Positions 63,445 through 64,000 of a stretch of DNA of 64,000 nucleotides are shown here, one piece after another; position 1 is the stretch's first letter, and every line of letters begins with the position of its first letter. The notes beneath the pieces are model-generated. The model worked only from the letters and a program-made list of their open reading frames with translations, had not been told where the DNA came from and did not search any database. The position numbers and the translations under genes were made by a program. The DNA lies in NCBI RefSeq assembly GCF_003115775.1, contig NZ_QEES01000002.1:2108001-2172000 (forward strand), in the 5' to 3' direction. Source of the stretch: Cellulomonas sp. WB94. Lineage in GTDB: Bacteria > Actinomycetota > Actinomycetes > Actinomycetales > Cellulomonadaceae.

Positions 63445-64000
63445 ATGAGATCCGTCCAGGACCACCTGGCGGGCGTGCTCGCCGCAGTCGGCCCCGTCCC
63501 GCCGCTCGACGTCGTGCTGGCGGACGCCGTCGGCTGCATCCTCGCGGCCGACGTCACCGTCGGGTCCGACGTCCCTTCGCTGCCGGTGGCCGCACGTGAC
63601 GGCTACGCCGTGGCGGCCCACGAGACGGCCGACGCGGGGTTCGCCGGCGGGCGGTCGCTGCCCGTGGCCCACGACGTGCTCGCTGGTGCCGTCGCCCCGC
63701 TGCGTCTGGCGCCGGGGCAGGCCGTCCGCATCGCGTCGGGGGCGCCGATGCCGGTGGGTGCCGACGCCGTCGTCCCCATCGAGGAGACCGACCGCGGCTC
63801 GGTGCGGGTCTCGTTGCAGCGACCAGCCGTTCCGGGTCAGCACGTGCGCACCGCGGGATCCGACGCGCGTGCGGGCGAGGTCGTGCTCGAGGCGGGCACC
63901 CGGCTCGGTGCCCGTCAGCTCGCCCTCGCCGCAGCTCTCGGTCGCGGCCGGCTGCGCGTCTTCCCCAAGGCGCGGGTGGTCATCATGTCGATCGGCGACG
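63445..64000 (+). CDS. moeA: Molybdopterin molybdenumtransferase MoeA, 3' end beyond window
   Basis: From ATG 63445 the frame stays open to the window end (185 codons). The sequence shows MoeA motifs: VQDHLAGVLAAVGPVPPLDVVLADAVGCILAADV, SLPVAARDGYAV (here AARDGYAV for the usual SMDGYAV), VRIASGAPMPVGADAVVPIEET, HVRTAGSDARAGEVVLEAGTRLGARQLALAAALG and the start of the MoeA barrel (VVIMSIGD). It inserts molybdenum into molybdopterin, matching the modABC transporter 11 kb upstream. Confidence 0.93.
   Translation, partial: MRSVQDHLAGVLAAVGPVPPLDVVLADAVGCILAADVTVGSDVPSLPVAARDGYAVAAHETADAGFAGGRSLPVAHDVLAGAVAPLRLAPGQAVRIASGAPMPVGADAVVPIEETDRGSVRVSLQRPAVPGQHVRTAGSDARAGEVVLEAGTRLGARQLALAAALGRGRLRVFPKARVVIMSIGD

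Overview
The window is 64 kb of very GC-rich actinobacterial chromosome with dense, short-spaced genes, many GTG starts and many 4-base ATGA/GTGA overlaps. Gene content suggests a Cellulomonas-like member of the Micrococcales: a PTS-fed N-acetylglucosamine pathway with a DasR-type GntR regulator, a membrane pyrophosphatase of the divergent H+-pumping subfamily (one characterised member comes from Cellulomonas fimi), DUF1918, DUF2200, and an ECF42-type sigma factor beside a DGPF protein. The genus is an inference. No phage, IS element, CRISPR array or rRNA was seen. One tRNA (Arg, CCT) is present.

Layout. 1-11 kb: end of a universal stress protein, an Lrp/AsnC regulator, a CAP-domain surface protein, ornithine aminotransferase plus dimethylargininase, an SRPBCC protein, an aldo/keto reductase, OsmC, a GGDEF protein and a large membrane protein. 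11-18 kb: an accessory stretch next to tRNA-Arg. It holds a truncated antitoxin, an HTH plus AbiEii-like nucleotidyltransferase pair with a broken 3' end, a PaiB-type protein, a frameshifted tandem PCD-like/VOC gene, an MNT-HEPN toxin-antitoxin pair, a tandem SRPBCC-like protein and an SMI1/KNR4 protein. 18-34 kb: small regulator-plus-enzyme modules. These are a PEP-mutase-family enzyme, DUF2975/Xre, DGPF/ECF42, MarR/hydrolase, a ribbon-helix-helix-DUF4097-ABC exporter operon, MarR/old yellow enzyme, an aldo/keto reductase, a UvrA paralogue, and AraC/VOC.

34.5-42.8 kb is the GlcNAc system. HPr and enzyme I face each other, EIIC (nagE) diverges from the gntR gene, and gntR continues into an overlapping operon of two EIIB proteins, EIIA, a HAD phosphatase, nagA and nagB. 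A near-perfect DasR box lies in front of ptsH and a weaker one lies between nagE and gntR, so the split operons are probably one regulon. GlcNAc would enter as GlcNAc-6-P, then be deacetylated by NagA and deaminated by NagB to fructose-6-P.

42.8-64 kb: a GNAT, a NarL-type two-component system, the pyrophosphatase overlapping a glycosyltransferase gene, a molybdate module (HTH-Mop regulator and ModABC, with moeA at the far right end), DUF1918, a 1533-residue helicase/nuclease-like protein whose ATPase and nuclease motifs look degenerate, MscL, an SAF protein, an FmdB zinc ribbon behind a CIRCE-like operator, a penicillin-acylase-family hydrolase, and 5-formyltetrahydrofolate cyclo-ligase.

The least explained items are the degenerate helicase-like protein, the pyrophosphatase with a lipobox-like N-terminus coupled to a glycosyltransferase, the CIRCE-like site, and the tRNA-adjacent patchwork of toxin-antitoxin genes and gene fragments.
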